DNA of 64,000 bases from Paracoccaceae bacterium (GCA_020425085.1 JAGQRW010000004.1:485005-549004), one strand, 5' to 3'; shown: positions 35,219-45,579, counted from the first letter of the stretch. The notes: generated by a model not told the origin, from the letters alone. Made by a program: numbers and translations.

Positions 35219-36007
35219 CTAGTGTCCCAGGATCTGGCTGAGAAACAGCTTGGTGCGGTCGCTTTGCGGGTTATTGAAGAATTCCTCCGGTTCGTTCTGC
35301 TCGACGATCTGGCCCTGATCCATGAATATCACCCGGTTGGCGACCATCCGCGCAAAGCCCATTTCATGAGTAACGCAGATCATGGTCATGCCCTCTTCGG
35401 CCAGCTCGATCATGGTATCCAGCACCTCCTTGATCATTTCCGGATCAAGCGCCGAGGTCGGTTCGTCAAACAACATGATCCGGGGCTTCATGCACAGGCT
35501 GCGGGCAATCGCCACCCGCTGCTGCTGACCGCCGGATAGCTGGCCGGGAAACTTGTCGGCCTGTTCGGGAATTTTCACCTTGGTCAGGAAATGCATCGCA
35601 GTTTCCTCGGCTTCCTTGCGCGGGATCTTGCGCACCCAGATCGGCGCCAGTGTGCAGTTGTCCAGGATCGACAGATGCGGAAACAGGTTGAAATGCTGAA
35701 AACACATGCCAACCTCGGAGCGGATCTTGTCAATATTCTTCAGATCCGATGACAGTTCGGTGCCATCAACGATGATCTTGCCCTTCTGGTGTTCCTCCAG
35801 CGCGTTGATACAACGGATCAGGGTGGATTTGCCGGAACCCGACGGTCCGCAGACTACGATTCTTTCGCCGCGCTGAACGGTCAGATTTATGTCACGCAGC
35901 ACATGAAATGCGCCGTACCATTTGTTCATGTTGGCGATCTGAATGGCAACCTCATCACTGATCTGCATCTGTGATCGGTTGACCTCGCGGGCGGTGGCTT
36001 CGGACAT
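35219..36007 (-). CDS. aapP: amino-acid ABC transporter ATP-binding protein
   Basis: This 262-aa ATPase powers uptake of L-amino acids through AapQM. It has Walker [14 protein letters not shown], the Q-loop, the signature [15 protein letters not shown], Walker [16 protein letters not shown] and the H-loop [10 protein letters not shown]. The start at MSEATARE follows GGGAG; a longer open frame overlaps aapM. It is the last gene of aapJQMP, 14 bp after aapM. Confidence 0.95.
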   Translation of the reverse strand: MSEATAREVNRSQMQISDEVAIQIANMNKWYGAFHVLRDINLTVQRGERIVVCGPSGSGKSTLIRCINALEEHQKGKIIVDGTELSSDLKNIDKIRSEVGMCFQHFNLFPHLSILDNCTLAPIWVRKIPRKEAEETAMHFLTKVKIPEQADKFPGQLSGGQQQRVAIARSLCMKPRIMLFDEPTSALDPEMIKEVLDTMIELAEEGMTMICVTHEMGFARMVANRVIFMDQGQIVEQNEPEEFFNNPQSDRTKLFLSQILGH

Positions 36008-36021
36008 GGTATTCTCCCTGT

Positions 36022-37851
36022 TTAGTGGCCGGTCCGAAGCTTGCGCTCCAGATACATCGAATAGCGGGACATGGAAAAACAGATGACAAAGAACAGTGCG
36101 GCAATAAAGCCATACAGTTCCCAGACGATGCCGTTCCACGACTGATCGGCGCGGATGGCATTGGTCAGGCCAAGCGGATCAAGCAACCCGATGATCGACA
36201 CCAGCGTGGTATCCTTGAACACACCGATAAAGGTGGAGACGATGCCGGGGATCGAGATTTTCAGCGCCTGCGGCATGATGATCAGCCGTTGCGCCATCCA
36301 GTAATCCAGACCCAGCGAATCCGCTGCCTCATACTGGCCGCGTGGCAGGGCGGCAAGACCGCCCCGGATCACCTCGGCCATATAGGCCGAAGCAAACAGC
36401 GTCACCATGATCAGCACCCGCAGGATGATGTCAAAGCTGGTTCCCGGCGGTAAAAAGATATTCAGAAGGGTCGAGGCCACGAACAATAGCGTGATCAGCG
36501 GCACGCCACGGATGAATTCGATAAATCCGATGCAAAGGCTTTTGACGATCAGCAAATCCGATTGCCGCCCCAACGCCAGAACGATGCCGAGGGGCAATGA
36601 TCCGGCAATCGCCACCACACCGATGGTGATCGACAACATGAAGCCACCGAAAAAGCCGCTTTCGACCGGTGTCAGGCCGATCCGACCAACTTCGGCATAG
36701 ATGGCATCAAGCCGGTTGCTGTCATTGGTCACTCTTCTTTCCAGATCTATCACGCCTTCCAGCTGCTCACGGTCTGCCTTTGAAACGGAATCGTCCGATG
36801 GCAGCAATTTCATATCATGGACACCTGAAACCGAAGCTGGCAGTGCGGCACGCTGTGCTGTCGCCTTTTCGGTATTGGTGGCAATGCGATCTTTTATCCG
36901 GTCAATATTGCGGGCATTGGTGACGAAGCGGTTTGCGTCATTCAACTTGTTCTGAATGATGTCGCGCTGGCCTTTGTCCAGATCGACATTGCCAAGTTGT
37001 TGCTGAAAATCATCAATCCTGCGTTCCCATTTGGCAATATAGCCGTTTTTCAGAAAACTCGTGGAAACCCGGTCCATCCCAGCCACGAACGGCCCGGACA
37101 GAAACAGCCACCAGACTGCGGCCAGAACCACCGCCACGATCAATGCCACCAGCGCCCCGGCACGACTGTTGAGCAACCGGTAAGCAACATAACCGATGAC
37201 AAAGCCCAACAAGGCAGAAATCGGTGAAAAGATTGTTCCGCCCCACAACAGCCAGGGAAACAGAAACGGGAATATCGCCGAAAACCAGATCAGTTTTCGC
37301 GGCACATATTCCGCAAACAGGATCGGCGCCAGCGCCACCAGCAGCAGAATGAAGGCCAGGATCGGGCGCAGATAGGTTTCGGTATAAAACCCGAACAGCA
37401 TTTGCAGCCAGCGTTCGCGGATTACCGCCCAGCAGGCACCATCGGTTTCAGGCGGGGTGCCGATGGCGGTCGCCATCGCATTCCAAGCGGTCAGCGGCGA
37501 CATCAACAATCGCCCGATATCAAGCGATAACAGCCCGGCGATCACCTCTTTGACAAAGACATATGGCAATGCCCAGAGGTCATAGACCTGAAACCCGCCC
37601 CGAGGGTCCATGGCGTTTACCGCCTCACGACATTCGGTCAGGGAATTGGCGTTCCATTGCGCATAAAACAAGGCCCAGGGGATGACCTCATTCAATGCGG
37701 AAAGAATAAGCAGAATCGAAACCACCGTCAGGATGCCGTTTATCCAGCTTGAAAACAGATTGGCGTGGATCCAGCCGAATGCACCGACCTCGCCGATCGG
37801 GGCGGGCTGTTCCGGCAGCATTTCCGTGCGCACATAGGGTTGGCTTTTCAT
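36022..37851 (-). CDS. aapM: amino-acid ABC transporter permease, enlarged AapM
   Basis: This inner-membrane permease is 609 aa, while AapM/BztC proteins are usually near 400-440. The C-terminal half is ordinary, with the EAA-type loop [22 protein letters not shown] and FRGVPL-like [12 protein letters not shown]. Two regions appear extra: about residues 82-135, a mostly hydrophobic segment before [12 protein letters not shown], and about 257-392, a charged, Lys/Arg/Asp/Gln-rich helical stretch between two membrane helices, just before [14 protein letters not shown]. The frame is intact, with a strong ribosome site (GGAGAGG), so these look like real insertions, not errors. It starts 1 bp after aapQ ends. 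Confidence 0.93.
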   Translation of the reverse strand: MKSQPYVRTEMLPEQPAPIGEVGAFGWIHANLFSSWINGILTVVSILLILSALNEVIPWALFYAQWNANSLTECREAVNAMDPRGGFQVYDLWALPYVFVKEVIAGLLSLDIGRLLMSPLTAWNAMATAIGTPPETDGACWAVIRERWLQMLFGFYTETYLRPILAFILLLVALAPILFAEYVPRKLIWFSAIFPFLFPWLLWGGTIFSPISALLGFVIGYVAYRLLNSRAGALVALIVAVVLAAVWWLFLSGPFVAGMDRVSTSFLKNGYIAKWERRIDDFQQQLGNVDLDKGQRDIIQNKLNDANRFVTNARNIDRIKDRIATNTEKATAQRAALPASVSGVHDMKLLPSDDSVSKADREQLEGVIDLERRVTNDSNRLDAIYAEVGRIGLTPVESGFFGGFMLSITIGVVAIAGSLPLGIVLALGRQSDLLIVKSLCIGFIEFIRGVPLITLLFVASTLLNIFLPPGTSFDIILRVLIMVTLFASAYMAEVIRGGLAALPRGQYEAADSLGLDYWMAQRLIIMPQALKISIPGIVSTFIGVFKDTTLVSIIGLLDPLGLTNAIRADQSWNGIVWELYGFIAALFFVICFSMSRYSMYLERKLRTGH

Positions 37852-37852
37852 G

Positions 37853-39112
37853 TCACCTCTCCTTCAGCTTGACGGAATTGTTGTACCAGTTCATCACGCC
37901 CGAAATCGAAAGTGATATTGCCAGATAAATCAACATACCCAGCAGCACCGATTCCAGTTCGCGCCCGGTCTGGTTCAAGGTGATGCCCATCAGGGTACCA
38001 GTCAGGTCCATATATCCGACAGCGATCGCCAGCGACGAATTCTTGGTGAGGTTCAGGTATTGCGAAATCAGCGGCGGGATTATTACCCTCAGCGCCTGCG
38101 GCAGGATCACCAGCGACATGATCCTCCGCGGCCTGAGACCAAGCGCCGCCGCGGCCTCGGTCTGGCCTTTGGAAATGGCCAGGATTCCGGCCCGCACGAT
38201 CTCGGCAATGAAGGTGGCGGTATATAGCGAAAGCGCCAGCCAAAGCGCCACCAGTGAGCCGCGCATGAACGTACCGCCCTGAAAGTTGAACCCTTTCAGC
38301 GCCGGATAGCCAAGATAAAAGCCAAGCGACCAAAGCACCAGAACCGCCGGCAACACCACCACCGCCAGCCGATAGTGCCAGGTGCGCGGGCGCAGGCCCG
38401 TCGCCTCCTGAACCCGGTCGGCGCGTTTCTTGATCAAGGCTGAAATCAACAGTCCGGCACCCAGCACCGCCAGAAAGGCCATCAGATCCAGACTTATCGA
38501 AAACGCATTGCCAAACAGCGGCAGATCGCCAAGACCCTTTGCAAACAGCGGCTCGGGCACATATAGGCCGCGCCCGGTAATGGCCACGCTATCGTTCAGC
38601 AGCATCGAAGCAGTGGCATTGGCACCGCGAAAATCCTTGGGTTGTGGCAGCGATTCGATGATCACCGCATTGAACAGCACGATCCAAAGCAACACCGGAA
38701 TGTTGCGGAAAGTTTCCACATAAACCGCCATCAGCCGCGAAACCATCCAGTTGTTGGACAGGCGCAGAACCCCGACCGTAACCCCAATAATGGTGGCGGT
38801 AACGCAGCCCATCACTGCCACCAGAAGCGTGTTCATCAGACCGATTACGGCGGCACGGATATGCGGGCTTTGCGAATTGTAATCAATGATATGCTGGTTG
38901 ATGTCGTAGCCCGATGGCTCCCACAGAAAACCGAAACTGGGTTGTTTGCCTAGATCGGCAAGGTTCTGGGCAGTGTTGGTAATGATCCAGCCGACAGCGA
39001 TCAGGAATCCGATCAATGCGACGATCTGAATGGTCATGGAACGATACCGGGTATCGTAGATCAGCATACCCAGTCGAAAGCCGCCTTTGGATGCGTCTGC
39101 TATGGCAGTCAT
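37853..39112 (-). CDS. aapQ: amino-acid ABC transporter permease
   Basis: This 419-aa permease pairs with AapM. An N-terminal helix lies at about 29-48. The large periplasmic loop typical of AapQ/BztB follows, with SYDINQHIIDYNSQSPH-like sequence. The permease domain has the EAA loop EIVRAGILAISKGQTEAAAALGL and ETFRNIPVLLWI. No strong ribosome site is seen. The gene follows aapJ across a 150-bp gap that contains a hairpin. Confidence 0.94.
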   Translation of the reverse strand: MTAIADASKGGFRLGMLIYDTRYRSMTIQIVALIGFLIAVGWIITNTAQNLADLGKQPSFGFLWEPSGYDINQHIIDYNSQSPHIRAAVIGLMNTLLVAVMGCVTATIIGVTVGVLRLSNNWMVSRLMAVYVETFRNIPVLLWIVLFNAVIIESLPQPKDFRGANATASMLLNDSVAITGRGLYVPEPLFAKGLGDLPLFGNAFSISLDLMAFLAVLGAGLLISALIKKRADRVQEATGLRPRTWHYRLAVVVLPAVLVLWSLGFYLGYPALKGFNFQGGTFMRGSLVALWLALSLYTATFIAEIVRAGILAISKGQTEAAAALGLRPRRIMSLVILPQALRVIIPPLISQYLNLTKNSSLAIAVGYMDLTGTLMGITLNQTGRELESVLLGMLIYLAISLSISGVMNWYNNSVKLKER

Positions 39113-39220
39113 ATTGCTGCTATCCCTTGTTGGTTTCGGCGGGTATGTTCATTCTATGGGTCGTTGATCGCCCAGATTGCCAGAACAAATGCCGGTTTCT
39201 TCAATCAGAAGAGTCTTGAA

Positions 39221-39250
39221 AAAAGGGCGCAACCGAAGGTGCGCCCTTTT
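39221..39250 (-). terminator. hairpin between aapJ and aapQ, probable attenuator
   Basis: AAAAGGGCGC and GCGCCCTTTT form a perfect 10-bp stem around a 10-base loop, ending in Ts on the minus strand, 13 bp after the aapJ stop. Partial termination here, or protection of the 3' end, would give more binding protein than permease, as is common for ABC operons. Confidence 0.7.
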
Positions 39251-39262
39251 GATGTATTGCGA

Positions 39263-40279
39263 TTAACGGAATGGCGGCGAATAGATCAAACCACCGTTTG
39301 TCCATTGTGCGTTCAGACCGCGTGCAAGGCCGATCGCAGTGGATTCGCCGATATTCCTGGCAAAAATCTCACCATAGTTGCCACCTGCGGCAATCGCCTT
39401 GACAGCCCAATCCTTGCTCAGACCGAACATGCCGCCAAGATCACCTTCGGTGCCCAACAGCCGGTTGATCTCGGGCTTGTCGGTGCCTTTGGCCATTTCC
39501 GCAAGATTGGCCGACGTGATGCCAAGTTCTTCCGCCGAGATCAGCGCATTCAGCGTCCAGCGGGCAATATCGGCCCATTGGTCGTCGCCATGGCGAACCA
39601 GCGGGCCAAGCGGTTCCTTGGAGATGATTTCCGGCAGGATTATGTGATCGCCCGGATTTTCGAACGTGGCACGGGTAGCGGCCAGGCCCGAGGCGTCGGT
39701 GGTATAGGTATCGCAAGCACCGGCAAGGTACTGCGCCTGACCCTCGGCGTTGGTTTCGATCGGCACCGGCTCATAGCTGATGTTGTTGGCACGGAAAAAG
39801 TCCGCGAGGTTCAACTCTGTCGTGGTGCCGGTCTGAATGCAGACAGTCGCACCGTCCAGTTCCTTGGCGGATGTGACACCGAGTTCCTTTGGAACCATGA
39901 AACCCTGGCCGTCATAGTAGTTGACACCGATAAAGGTGAATTTCAGATCGACATCGCGCGAAAAGGTCCAGGTGGTGTTGCGCGCCAAAAGGTCAATCTC
40001 GCCCGAAGCAAGTGCCGTGAACCGGGTCTTGCCTGTGGTCGGCGTGAATTTGACCGCCTGCGGATCACCCAGAACGGCGGCGGCAACGGCGCGGCAGAAA
40101 TCAACGTCAAAACCTCCCCAGTTGCCATTTGCATCGGGTGCTGCGAACCCGACCAGACCGGTGGTTACGCCGCATTGCAAAAAGCCCTTGGCTTTGACAT
40201 CTTCCAATGTCCCTGCCATTGCCGAGCCGGCAACCAGGCCGATCGCTGTCAGTGTACCCAGAAATATCGTTTTTTTCAT
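39263..40279 (-). CDS. aapJ: general L-amino-acid ABC transporter substrate-binding protein
   Basis: This periplasmic binding protein is 338 aa with a signal peptide MKKTIFLGTLTAIGLVAGSA ending at AMA. The mature part has FLQCGVTTGLVGFAAPDANG, WGGFDVDFCRAVAAAVLGD, the DLLARNTTWTFSRD segment, and C-terminal GGNYGEIFARNIGESTAIGL, as in AapJ/BztA. The ATG follows AGGAAGAGG. It is first in the operon. The 256-bp interval 40280-40535 upstream should carry the promoter, but no convincing -35/-10 pair was picked out. Confidence 0.95.
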   Translation of the reverse strand: MKKTIFLGTLTAIGLVAGSAMAGTLEDVKAKGFLQCGVTTGLVGFAAPDANGNWGGFDVDFCRAVAAAVLGDPQAVKFTPTTGKTRFTALASGEIDLLARNTTWTFSRDVDLKFTFIGVNYYDGQGFMVPKELGVTSAKELDGATVCIQTGTTTELNLADFFRANNISYEPVPIETNAEGQAQYLAGACDTYTTDASGLAATRATFENPGDHIILPEIISKEPLGPLVRHGDDQWADIARWTLNALISAEELGITSANLAEMAKGTDKPEINRLLGTEGDLGGMFGLSKDWAVKAIAAGGNYGEIFARNIGESTAIGLARGLNAQWTNGGLIYSPPFR

Positions 40280-40535
40280 CTTATTACCTCTTCCTGAAGT
40301 TTTGCCATTTTTGACATTGCGGCCAGACTCGGCCCATGCCTTGTTCTGTTACGGGATTTTCATCCCAAGCAATCAAGAGTTTGGACAAATCCCGCCCTCT
40401 TGGTCAAGGGTACTTTACCCTGTTTCCCTGAGGTAATCTGCAGTTTTTCGGATTATTTGCTCCAAAAACCGAAGTTTCCCGATACTGCAGCGTTCTATTT
40501 CTTCTGCATAAGCAGGTGAAGCAATCGCGCCAGCG

Positions 40536-41246
40536 CTAGGCAGACGCCGAAAAAAACCGCAAAGCATCCAGAAAGTCGCGTCTTTTTTGATCACGGGCTT
40601 TCGTGGCTTCTTCATCTACACCCCAAAATTCTTCCTGCCAGCTTTCGTCAAGCTGCGACATTTTGAACAGGGCCTCAGGGTCGGCACCGGGTTCGATCGC
40701 TGCCAGGGCAAGCACCAGCGAGCCGGAAATCACCACCAGATCATTAAACCCGGTCAGCTGAAAAGGTGTCATCCGGTAAAGCGGGCCAGTCAATTTCCAG
40801 ACATGCGTTTCGTCCTGCGACACCGGCATGACACCACGGGTGACGACCAATTCAGCCCCCCACCGGGATTTTGCCCAGTCAAGCAATGGATCCCAGCTAA
40901 CGGCCTGCCTTTGGTGCAGATCCTCGGGGTGGACCGCACGATAGCAAAGCAGGTCGCTTTCGGCATAGGCGGCCAACAATTTGACAACCTCGTGCAGTTG
41001 CGGCGTCACCTTGTCGATGGCGGCATTGGCGCGTCGGGTCATCGGCATGGCGGCGGGGTCGATCTTTTCCACCTGTGCCTGCCATTCGGCGGCGACCGTT
41101 TCGGCCAGGGACAGCGTCGGCAGCAGCAAAGACGACCCGCCCGGACTGCGCAAGGGATACTGATCGAGCAGAACCGCAAACCCGCCATCTTCGGGTTTGA
41201 CCAGCGCCTGTTTCCAGAAACGTTTCTTCAGCGAGGGGTTTTTCAT
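40536..41246 (-). CDS. ATP12-family F1-ATPase assembly chaperone
   Basis: This 236-aa protein has the ATP12 family run: KKRFWKQALVKPEDGGFAV at the N-terminus, LAETVAAEWQAQ, DPAAMPMTRRANAAID, and ESDLLCYRAVHPEDL. In mitochondria ATP12 binds the F1 alpha subunit before assembly; homologues occur in alphaproteobacteria, with a similar role inferred. It lies 11 bp downstream of the pseudouridine synthase gene and is probably the last gene of its unit. Confidence 0.9.
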   Translation of the reverse strand: MKNPSLKKRFWKQALVKPEDGGFAVLLDQYPLRSPGGSSLLLPTLSLAETVAAEWQAQVEKIDPAAMPMTRRANAAIDKVTPQLHEVVKLLAAYAESDLLCYRAVHPEDLHQRQAVSWDPLLDWAKSRWGAELVVTRGVMPVSQDETHVWKLTGPLYRMTPFQLTGFNDLVVISGSLVLALAAIEPGADPEALFKMSQLDESWQEEFWGVDEEATKARDQKRRDFLDALRFFSASA

Positions 41247-41257
41247 CCTTCCCCCGT

Positions 41258-42307
41258 CTAGCTGTCATTGCCGAAGGGATCGACCGGCGCCCATTTGACC
41301 TGCCAGCCAAAAACCTCCCAGGTGCGTGCCATATGTTCGGGCAGGGGCGCGGTGATCATCAGCCTTGCGCCGGTAACCGGGTGTTTCAGCGTCAGTGAAC
41401 GCGCATGCAGATGCATTTTGCGGCTGATGTCGCCGCCAAGCTGTGCGCCCCAGCCATCGCCTTCGTTGGTCTGGCGGTTGGTGCCATATTTGCCGTCACC
41501 GACGATGGGATGGCCGATCTCGGCCATATGCGCCCGCAACTGATGGGTTCGCCCGGTAATCGGTGCCAGCGCCACCCAGGAGGCGCGCTTGGCCACTTCT
41601 TCCAGTACCGTGTAATCGGTGGTGGCGTGTTTGGCATCGGGGGTATCGGCAACCTCGTCGGGATGGATGCAATTCATCTTTTCACCACCGCCAGTTGGCC
41701 CGTGCCCGGGTGCCTTGACCAGACCAAAGCGGATGGTGCCCATTTTCGGATGCGGGCTGCCAGCCACGGCGGCCCAGTAAATCTTGCGGGTTTCGCGTGA
41801 CTGAAAGGCACGGGTCACCGCAGCGGCGACCAATCTGGTGCGGGCCAGAATCAGAACGCCGGATGTATCCTTGTCCAGCCGATGCACCAGACGCGGTTTT
41901 TCATCCAGCCCGAATTTCAGTTCGTCGGCCAGAAGATCAACATGCATATCCTGACCCGATCCGCCCTGACTTGGCAGGCCTGGTGGCTTGTTGATGGCAA
42001 TCAGGTGGTCGTCGCGGTAGATCACCGCAGCGCGGATCATGTCGGCATCGGCTTGCGAATACCGCCGCGCCACCCTTGGCTGGTTCATCGCCTGGCCCGC
42101 TTCAGGCAGGGGCGGCAGGCGCACCTTCTGCCCTGCCTCCAACCTTGCGCCAGCCTTGACGCGACCGCCATCAACGCGGATTTCACCCTTGCGGCACAGC
42201 TTTTCGATCCGTCCCTGCGCAATATGCGGAAACTTGGCGCGAAGCCAGCGATCAAGCCTTTGTTCAGCCTCAGCGGGCGCAACTTCGATGGTCTGAACCC
42301 GGCTCAT
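41258..42307 (-). CDS. RluC/RluD-family 23S rRNA pseudouridine synthase
   Basis: This 349-aa protein has an N-terminal S4 RNA-binding domain (RLDRWLRAKFPHIAQGRIEKL) and a RluA-family catalytic domain with HRLDKDTSGVLILART holding the catalytic Asp. It also has GRTHQLRAHMAEIGHPIVGD. It probably modifies 23S rRNA; RluC is the nearest type by layout, but the target uridines are not shown. The start at MSRVQT overlaps the crcB stop by ATGA. Confidence 0.9.
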   Translation of the reverse strand: MSRVQTIEVAPAEAEQRLDRWLRAKFPHIAQGRIEKLCRKGEIRVDGGRVKAGARLEAGQKVRLPPLPEAGQAMNQPRVARRYSQADADMIRAAVIYRDDHLIAINKPPGLPSQGGSGQDMHVDLLADELKFGLDEKPRLVHRLDKDTSGVLILARTRLVAAAVTRAFQSRETRKIYWAAVAGSPHPKMGTIRFGLVKAPGHGPTGGGEKMNCIHPDEVADTPDAKHATTDYTVLEEVAKRASWVALAPITGRTHQLRAHMAEIGHPIVGDGKYGTNRQTNEGDGWGAQLGGDISRKMHLHARSLTLKHPVTGARLMITAPLPEHMARTWEVFGWQVKWAPVDPFGNDS

Positions 42308-42660
42308 GACGAGGCAAGCCCGCGTGCCAGCCATACGGCCAGAAACACCGCCAGCAGCGACAGACAGACCGAGGCGACAACATATCCCGCTGCCGCCCAG
42401 ATGCGATCGCTTTCCACCAGGCTGAGTGTATCCAGCGAGAAGGCCGAAAACGTGGTGAACCCGCCCAGCATCCCTGTCATCACCAGCAATCCCAGCCGGT
42501 CAAGGCCACGCGACGACAGCCCGACCACCGCCAGTCCCATCAGAAATGAACCAAGCACATTCACAACAAGCGTGCCAAAGGGAAAGGCGACGCCAAGCGT
42601 TACCAGATAACGTAAGGACGCGCCAAGCGCGCCACCAAAGGCCACAAAAAGGATATTCAT
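42304..42660 (-). CDS. crcB: fluoride-specific ion channel
   Basis: This 118-aa Fluc protein has four membrane helices and the family motifs GGALGASLRYLVTL, GTLVVNVLGSFLMGL and GMLGGFTTFSAFSLDTL. Fluc channels form dual-topology dimers that export fluoride. No fluoride riboswitch was recognised in the 31 bp before it. It overlaps the pseudouridine synthase gene by 4 bp and follows rarA, so the regulation is not fluoride-specific at this distance. Confidence 0.93.
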   Translation of the reverse strand: MNILFVAFGGALGASLRYLVTLGVAFPFGTLVVNVLGSFLMGLAVVGLSSRGLDRLGLLVMTGMLGGFTTFSAFSLDTLSLVESDRIWAAAGYVVASVCLSLLAVFLAVWLARGLASS

Positions 42661-42691
42661 GTCGCGTCCATTGCCTGCCTTGGTGGCAATG

Positions 42692-44020
42692 TCAAGATTG
42701 CCGCTTCAGGCGCAGCTTGACGAAATAGTCCAGCCGCTTTTTCAACTCGCGTTCATGGCCGCGTTCGGCTGGGGTGTAATAGACACCGCGCTGCATGGTA
42801 TCGGGGAAATAGTTCTGTCCGGAAAAGCCATCTTCGGCATCGTGGTCATAGGCATACCCGGCCCCATAACCCTGATCCTTCATCAGCCTGGTCGGCGCAT
42901 TCAAAATGTGTTTTGGCGGCGGCTCCGATCCGGTTTCGCCAGCCGCGGCCATCGCCGCCTTGAATGCGGTGTAGGCTGCGTTGGATTTCGGGGCCAGCGC
43001 AAGATAGATCACCGCCTGTGCCAGCGCCAACTCTCCCTCGGGCGAGCCAAGGCGTTCATAGGTCTGCCATGCGCCAATACACATTGATTGCGCCGCAGGG
43101 TCGGCCAGCCCGATATCCTCGACCGCCATTCGGGTGATCCGGCGCGCCAGATAACGCGGGTCTTCGCCACCTTTCAGCATCCGCGCCAGCCAGTATAGTG
43201 CGGCATCTGGATCGGATCCCCTGACCGATTTGTGAAGCGCTGATATCAGGTTGAAATGCTCATCGCCGGACTTGTCGTATTTCAGCGCCCGTCGCGACAA
43301 GCGCTTGGCCAGGGCTTCGCGCCCCAAAGGTTGATCGACCTTCCAGGAAAAGCACTGCTCCAACAGATTCAGGGCCGCCCGCCCATCGCCATCCGCCATT
43401 TCCAGCAAGGTTTCACGCGCCTCGGCGGTCAGGGGGGCGGGGCGGCCCATCTCGGCCTCGGCCCGTTGCGCCAAAAGCTCCAGATCCTTCAGATCAAGGC
43501 GGTTCAGAACCAGAACCTGTGACCGCGACAGCAACGCGGCGTTCAGTTCAAACGATGGGTTCTCGGTGGTGGCACCGACCAGCACGATGGTGCCATCCTC
43601 CATATGCGGCAAAAACCCGTCTTGCTGCGCCTTGTTGAACCGATGGATTTCATCCACGAACAACAGCGTGCCGCGCCCGTTCTGCCGCCTGAGGCGCGCG
43701 CCCTCGAACACCTTGCGCAGTTCCGGCACGCCAGAAAAAATCGCGCTGATCTGTACGAATGCCATATCGGTTTTCGCCGCCAGCAGCCGGGCAATGGTGG
43801 TCTTGCCAACCCCCGGAGGCCCCCAGAAAATCACGTTGCCAAGGCTGCCGCTGGCCAACATGGCGCCAAGCGGGCTGTCAGGGCCAAGGATATGCGCCTG
43901 CCCGATCACTTCGTCCAACCGCCGGGGGCGCAGTCGGTCGGCCAGTGGGCGGGGCTGTGCGGCCAAATCGCCGTCAGGCTGATTGGCGGAATCAAGGGAT
44001 TGGTCAAACAGGTCAGACAT
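42692..44020 (-). CDS. rarA: replication-associated recombination protein A, AAA+ ATPase
   Basis: RarA (MgsA) acts at stalled replication forks together with SSB. This 442-aa protein has LADRLRPRRLDEVIGQAHIL, Walker A FWGPPGVGKTTIARLL, Walker B TLLFVDEIHRFNK, sensor 1 VGATTENPSFELN and the C-terminal tetramer domain. An in-frame GTG two codons upstream also exists; ATG at 44020 is preferred. It is 51 bp downstream of the Deg protease gene. Confidence 0.95.
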   Translation of the reverse strand: MSDLFDQSLDSANQPDGDLAAQPRPLADRLRPRRLDEVIGQAHILGPDSPLGAMLASGSLGNVIFWGPPGVGKTTIARLLAAKTDMAFVQISAIFSGVPELRKVFEGARLRRQNGRGTLLFVDEIHRFNKAQQDGFLPHMEDGTIVLVGATTENPSFELNAALLSRSQVLVLNRLDLKDLELLAQRAEAEMGRPAPLTAEARETLLEMADGDGRAALNLLEQCFSWKVDQPLGREALAKRLSRRALKYDKSGDEHFNLISALHKSVRGSDPDAALYWLARMLKGGEDPRYLARRITRMAVEDIGLADPAAQSMCIGAWQTYERLGSPEGELALAQAVIYLALAPKSNAAYTAFKAAMAAAGETGSEPPPKHILNAPTRLMKDQGYGAGYAYDHDAEDGFSGQNYFPDTMQRGVYYTPAERGHERELKKRLDYFVKLRLKRQS

Positions 44021-44071
44021 GGCCACAGCATAGGTTCCGCCCCGCCCATGGGGAAGGGAATTCGCGCCAGA

Positions 44072-45466
44072 TCAGGGGCGGATCCGCATCGAAAGCGTCT
44101 GACCGTTACGCTCGATCGAGATTTCCCATTTTGCCTGCGCCAGCCCGGCGATTGTCACCGCATCAGCAGGGTGAAGGATCATCTTGCCATTTACCACCCG
44201 CAGGATATCACCCGGTTTGAAACCGATACTGGCGGCGATCCCTTCGGCCGCCGTAACCGCCACACCGTTGGCCGTGGTCGGCAGGCCAAGTTCGGAAATC
44301 ACCGCCGGATTTATCTGCACCAGCGTCAGACCCTGTAGCGGGCTTTTCTGGGTAACCACCCGCGCCTCACGCGCCGGGGTATCCGGCGGCGAGATCATCG
44401 AAACGCTGGTGGTTAGCTTTTGATTGCCCCGAACATACTCGATCGTGGCGGCATTGCCGATGCCGGCAACGGACATGTGATACAGCATCTCGGCCGGGCC
44501 GTTCACCAGCCTGCCGTTGAAGGCGATGATCACGTCGCCAGCACGAATGCCCGCCTTGGCAAACGGGCTTTCCGGATGCATTTCCACCACCACCATGCCT
44601 TCGGGGCGCTCCAGTTCGAACCCCTTGGCCAGGCTGCTGTCCATCATCTGCCCGACAATCCCGGCCCAGGGTCGCGCGAAGCTGTGATTGCCCTGACGCG
44701 CCTGCACCAGGAACGTCGCCACCAGATCCGCAGGAATGGCAAAGCCAATACCGTTCGAGCCGCCCGAGCGGGTCAGGATCGAGGTATTGATACCAACCAG
44801 CCGCCCATCCATGTCCACCAGCGCACCGCCGGAATTGCCGGGATTGATCGGTGCGTCGGTCTGGATGAAATAGGCGCGGGCATTCCCGACCGCGCCGCCA
44901 CTGCGCGCCAGGCCCGAGATGATGCCGCTCGAAACCGTCTGCCCAACGCCAAAGGGATTGCCAATCGCCAGTACCAGTTCACCGACCTCGACCTGATCCG
45001 AGGGCCTAAGCGGCATGGCAGGCAGCGCCGACGCGCCCTCGACCTTCAGCACCGCCAGATCGCTGATCTCATCGGCCAACAGAACCTTGGCATCAAATTC
45101 GCGCCGGTCGTTCAACACTACCCTGATCTCGGTTGCACCGCCGACCACATGATAGTTGGAAACGATCAACCCGTCCGGCGACAGGATAACTCCGGAACCA
45201 AGCGAATTCTGTACTTGCGGCGCGGGCTTGCCGAAATTGCGGAAAAGATCGGCAAAGAACGGATCATTGGCAAACGGGTTTTCCTTAGCCTCAACCACCC
45301 GGCGGGCATAGATGTTTACAACGGATGGTGCCGATGCCTTTACAACCGGGGCAAAACTCAGCTTCATCTCGACCGCTGAACGCGGCACCTGATTTTCGGC
45401 CAGGACTGCCAGACCCATATGTGTTGCGACAAGAACGACAAATATGGAAATAATGGTTCTGATCAT
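44072..45466 (-). CDS. DegP/DegQ-type periplasmic serine protease
   Basis: This 464-aa secreted protease has a signal peptide MIRTIISIFVVLVATHMG. The trypsin-like domain holds His106 (SNYHVVGG), Asp136 (ISDLAVL) and Ser212 (PGNSGGALVD), and two PDZ domains follow, with AGIRAGDVIIAFNGRLV and SIGFKPGDILRVVNG. It degrades or holds misfolded envelope proteins. The start at MIRTII is preferred over a longer frame without a signal. The length fits DegQ/Do-like forms. It lies 139 bp downstream of luxI. Confidence 0.93.
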   Translation of the reverse strand: MIRTIISIFVVLVATHMGLAVLAENQVPRSAVEMKLSFAPVVKASAPSVVNIYARRVVEAKENPFANDPFFADLFRNFGKPAPQVQNSLGSGVILSPDGLIVSNYHVVGGATEIRVVLNDRREFDAKVLLADEISDLAVLKVEGASALPAMPLRPSDQVEVGELVLAIGNPFGVGQTVSSGIISGLARSGGAVGNARAYFIQTDAPINPGNSGGALVDMDGRLVGINTSILTRSGGSNGIGFAIPADLVATFLVQARQGNHSFARPWAGIVGQMMDSSLAKGFELERPEGMVVVEMHPESPFAKAGIRAGDVIIAFNGRLVNGPAEMLYHMSVAGIGNAATIEYVRGNQKLTTSVSMISPPDTPAREARVVTQKSPLQGLTLVQINPAVISELGLPTTANGVAVTAAEGIAASIGFKPGDILRVVNGKMILHPADAVTIAGLAQAKWEISIERNGQTLSMRIRP

Positions 45467-45550
45467 GTTGGCCCCAGATGGTCGCAAGCGCTGCCAAAGG
45501 AATATGGCGGCTTTGATGCCGAGATCAACCGGCATTACCCAAGGGCAGGT

Positions 45551-45579
45551 GAAATCCGCCGGTTAATCCGGCGGATTTC
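45551..45579 (-). terminator. strong hairpin downstream of luxI
   Basis: GAAATCCGCCGG and CCGGCGGATTTC form a perfect 12-bp stem with a 5-base loop, 27 bp after the luxI stop. The tail has only a few Ts, so it may be a terminator or an mRNA 3'-end stabiliser separating luxI from the protease gene. Confidence 0.55.

Noticed and set aside
39164..40297. 377-codon plus-strand ORF opposite aapJ
   Set aside because: It is antisense to a clear binding protein, and its sequence shows no family features.
42661..42691. Fluoride riboswitch before crcB
   Set aside because: The gap of 31 bp to rarA is too short, and no matching sequence was seen.
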